DNA of 8,311 nt from Pseudomonadaceae bacterium UBA836 (GTDB taxonomy: Bacteria > Pseudomonadota > Gammaproteobacteria > Pseudomonadales > Pseudomonadaceae): contig DBHE01000203.1 in NCBI GenBank assembly GCA_002296055.1, positions 1 to 8,311 on the forward strand. The letters are read 5' to 3'. Positions 7,123 through 8,311 of this stretch are shown piece by piece. Under the pieces are notes generated by a model. That model did not search any database. It saw only the letters and a list, made by a program, of their open reading frames with translations, and was not told the DNA's origin. How positions within the stretch are numbered: the first letter of the stretch is position 1; the number at the start of each line of letters is the position of its first letter. A program made the translations under genes and the position numbers.

Positions 7123-7155
7123 AAAACGCCTGACGAATTCGCCGGGCGTTTTTTT
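7123..7155 (+). terminator. Rho-independent terminator after murB
   Basis: AAAACGCC at 7123-7130 pairs with GGCGTTTT at 7145-7152. Further inner pairs (G7132-C7143, C7134-G7141, G7135-C7140) close an AATT loop, and a run of seven T (7149-7155) follows. It begins 8 bases after the murB stop, so it should end the exbB-murB transcript. Confidence 0.88.
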
Positions 7156-7166
7156 ATTGCGCGCAT

Positions 7167-7200
7167 AAAAAAGGGGATGCCGATTGGCATCCCCTTTTTT
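7167..7200. terminator. Bidirectional terminator between murB and rne
   Basis: A perfect 15-bp inverted repeat: six A, GGGGATGCC, the loop GATT at 7182-7185, then GGCATCCCC and six T. Because A-runs and T-runs flank the stem symmetrically, the hairpin has a U-tract in either direction. It lies 11 bases beyond the rne stop codon and also backs up the first murB terminator. Confidence 0.93.
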
Positions 7201-7211
7201 GTTGCTACCCG

Positions 7212-8311
7212 TCAGGGCTTTTCGCTGTCGACTGCGTGCGCGTCCTTGCGGGCTTGCTCGCTGTCTTCGCCTTCTGCCTGCGTCTCGGCGTCGGCGTTAG
7301 CGTCAACCTTGGCATTTGCTTCCGCTTCTGCCTCAGCTATCGCTGCCGCAACCGCGGGCTGCTCTGCATTTGCCGGTTCCGTCAGCAGGTCGGCCTGTTG
7401 CGGTTGAGAGCTCAGCGCAACCTGCGCCTGAGTCTCAGCCTCCGGCACTGTGGCGCTTTCCGGCTCGACCGCAGTTTCGCTCGCCTCGGCTGCAGCAGGC
7501 TCGGCGGCCGGCGCTGCCTCGCTTTGTTGTGCTGCCTGGGCGGCTTCTTCGGCCTGACGCTTGGCCTCAAGCTGACGCTTGCGGATTTCGCGCGGGTCGT
7601 TGTAAGCACGGCCGCTTTCGGTCAGGGCCGGAATGGCCGTTTCTTCCGCGGCAGCTGGCGCAGCTTGTTCGGGCTCAGGGGCGGCAGCAACTGGTGCTTG
7701 CGGCTGCTCCGGGGCTTGCTCGGCTGCCGGCGCAACGGGTTCTGCGACGGGCTCCGCAGCGGGAACAGTTGCAGCGGCCGGTTGCTCAACCGGTGCCGGC
7801 TCAGCCTGCGGCGCGCTGTTTGAGGTCGCCTCGGTGCTCTCCTCAGCGACAGCTGCGGGTGCAGCAGCAGGCGCCTCTGTAGGCTGCTCGGACTGCTCTG
7901 CAGTGTCCTCGGCGCGGTTGCCGTTGCGCTCGCGGCGCGGACGGCGGTTGCGCTCGCCACGCTCACGGCGGGACGGGCGGGCCTCTGCCTGCTCGGTTTG
8001 CTCGCCAGACTCGTCGCTCTGAGCATCGCCAGTCGCTGCCTCGGGAGCCGCCTGCGGCTGCTCTTCGCTGTCGGACTTGTCAACCGGCTGGGCTTGGGTG
8101 AAGGCCTCGACGGCAGTCTCGATGGAGGCTTCCAGCTTGCTGGCAGCTTCGGTCAGGCCTGCTTCAACCGGCGTTTGCACGTCGGTGACGGTCTCGGCAT
8201 CGGCGTCGACTGCAGTGGTGGCTGCTGCGTCGCTGCTGGCGGCATCGGCAGCGGTGGCGACCGCTGCGGCGACGGCGGTGGTGCCGACTTCGCTGTTGTC
8301 ACCTTCTTGCT
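7212..8311 (-). CDS. rne: Ribonuclease E, C-terminal scaffold region (partial, runs off the right edge)
   Basis: RNase E starts bulk mRNA decay and rRNA/tRNA processing; its disordered C-terminal half scaffolds the RNA degradosome at the membrane. Only about 365 residues of this tail are in view; the S1 and catalytic domains would lie beyond base 8311. The frame stays open to the edge, so the GTG codon at 8180 is internal and not a start. From the edge inwards there is an Ala/Asp/Thr-rich acidic stretch, an arginine-rich block (11 Arg in 22 residues, 7914-7979) that probably binds RNA, a long Ala/Pro/Glu/Gln stretch, a conserved-looking RAYNDPREIRKRQ motif followed by a charged helix (NDPR at 7590-7601), and an acidic end. 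The identity rests on these tail motifs plus the convergent murB-rne order known in Pseudomonas, since no catalytic residue is visible. The TGA stop is at 7212-7214. Confidence 0.85.
   Translation of the reverse strand, partial: QEGDNSEVGTTAVAAAVATAADAASSDAAATTAVDADAETVTDVQTPVEAGLTEAASKLEASIETAVEAFTQAQPVDKSDSEEQPQAAPEAATGDAQSDESGEQTEQAEARPSRRERGERNRRPRRERNGNRAEDTAEQSEQPTEAPAAAPAAVAEESTEATSNSAPQAEPAPVEQPAAATVPAAEPVAEPVAPAAEQAPEQPQAPVAAAPEPEQAAPAAAEETAIPALTESGRAYNDPREIRKRQLEAKRQAEEAAQAAQQSEAAPAAEPAAAEASETAVEPESATVPEAETQAQVALSSQPQQADLLTEPANAEQPAVAAAIAEAEAEANAKVDANADAETQAEGEDSEQARKDAHAVDSEKP

Noticed and set aside
7236..7882. Overlapping plus-strand frames of 188-195 codons across the RNase E tail
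   Set aside because: They are Leu/Arg/Gly or Ala/Pro/Gln-rich mirror images of the low-complexity rne coding strand and have no convincing start signals.
8178..8180. A GTG that could begin a separate minus-strand gene
   Set aside because: The same frame stays open without a stop to the window edge with the same low-complexity composition, so it is internal to rne.
1..8311. Mobile elements, CRISPR arrays, tRNA or rRNA genes, or a defence island
   Set aside because: No transposase, integrase, regularly spaced repeats or structural RNA signature was seen; the window is a contiguous core-gene operon plus rne.

Overview
The window looks like a conserved core-chromosome segment from a GC-rich gammaproteobacterium, most likely a member of the Pseudomonadaceae. 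The gene order comEC, exbB, exbD, lpxK, UPF0434 gene, kdsB, low-molecular-weight phosphatase, murB, with rne convergent, is from memory the Pseudomonas aeruginosa PA2984 to PA2976 order. The protein motifs fit the same families. The genus cannot be fixed by eye; a Halopseudomonas-type relative is possible.

Layout. Bases 1-51 may hold the last codons of an upstream gene. A leader of about 160 bases follows, with a weak stem-loop just before the comEC start. comEC (216-2462) encodes a polytopic DNA-uptake channel protein with a C-terminal metallo-beta-lactamase-type domain, and it ends in three tandem in-frame stop codons. A short gap holds a plausible extended -10 promoter. A tightly packed seven-gene run (2542-7114) follows: exbB, exbD, lpxK, a small UPF0434/Trm112-like gene, kdsB, a low-molecular-weight protein-tyrosine phosphatase gene and murB. 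Gaps in this run are 2-3 bases or the genes overlap by 1-4 bases. Two rho-independent terminator hairpins follow murB, the second a perfect 15-bp inverted repeat that can work in both directions. On the minus strand, the disordered C-terminal tail of RNase E (rne) enters from the right edge and stops at 7212.

How the genes work together. The operon is about the cell envelope. LpxK makes lipid IVA, KdsB activates the Kdo sugar that is then attached to lipid IVA, and MurB makes UDP-MurNAc for peptidoglycan. ExbB and ExbD form a proton-motive-force-driven inner-membrane motor whose partner is not encoded here. The phosphatase and the UPF0434 protein have no proven role in this setting. RNase E is the scaffold of the RNA degradosome and is transcribed towards murB.

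I found no mobile element, CRISPR array, tRNA, rRNA, phage gene or defence system, and no clear undescribed system. The points worth a second look are small: a TonB-less ExbBD pair, a four-codon mini-ORF overlapping the comEC start, the short linear motifs in the RNase E tail, and the terminator pair.
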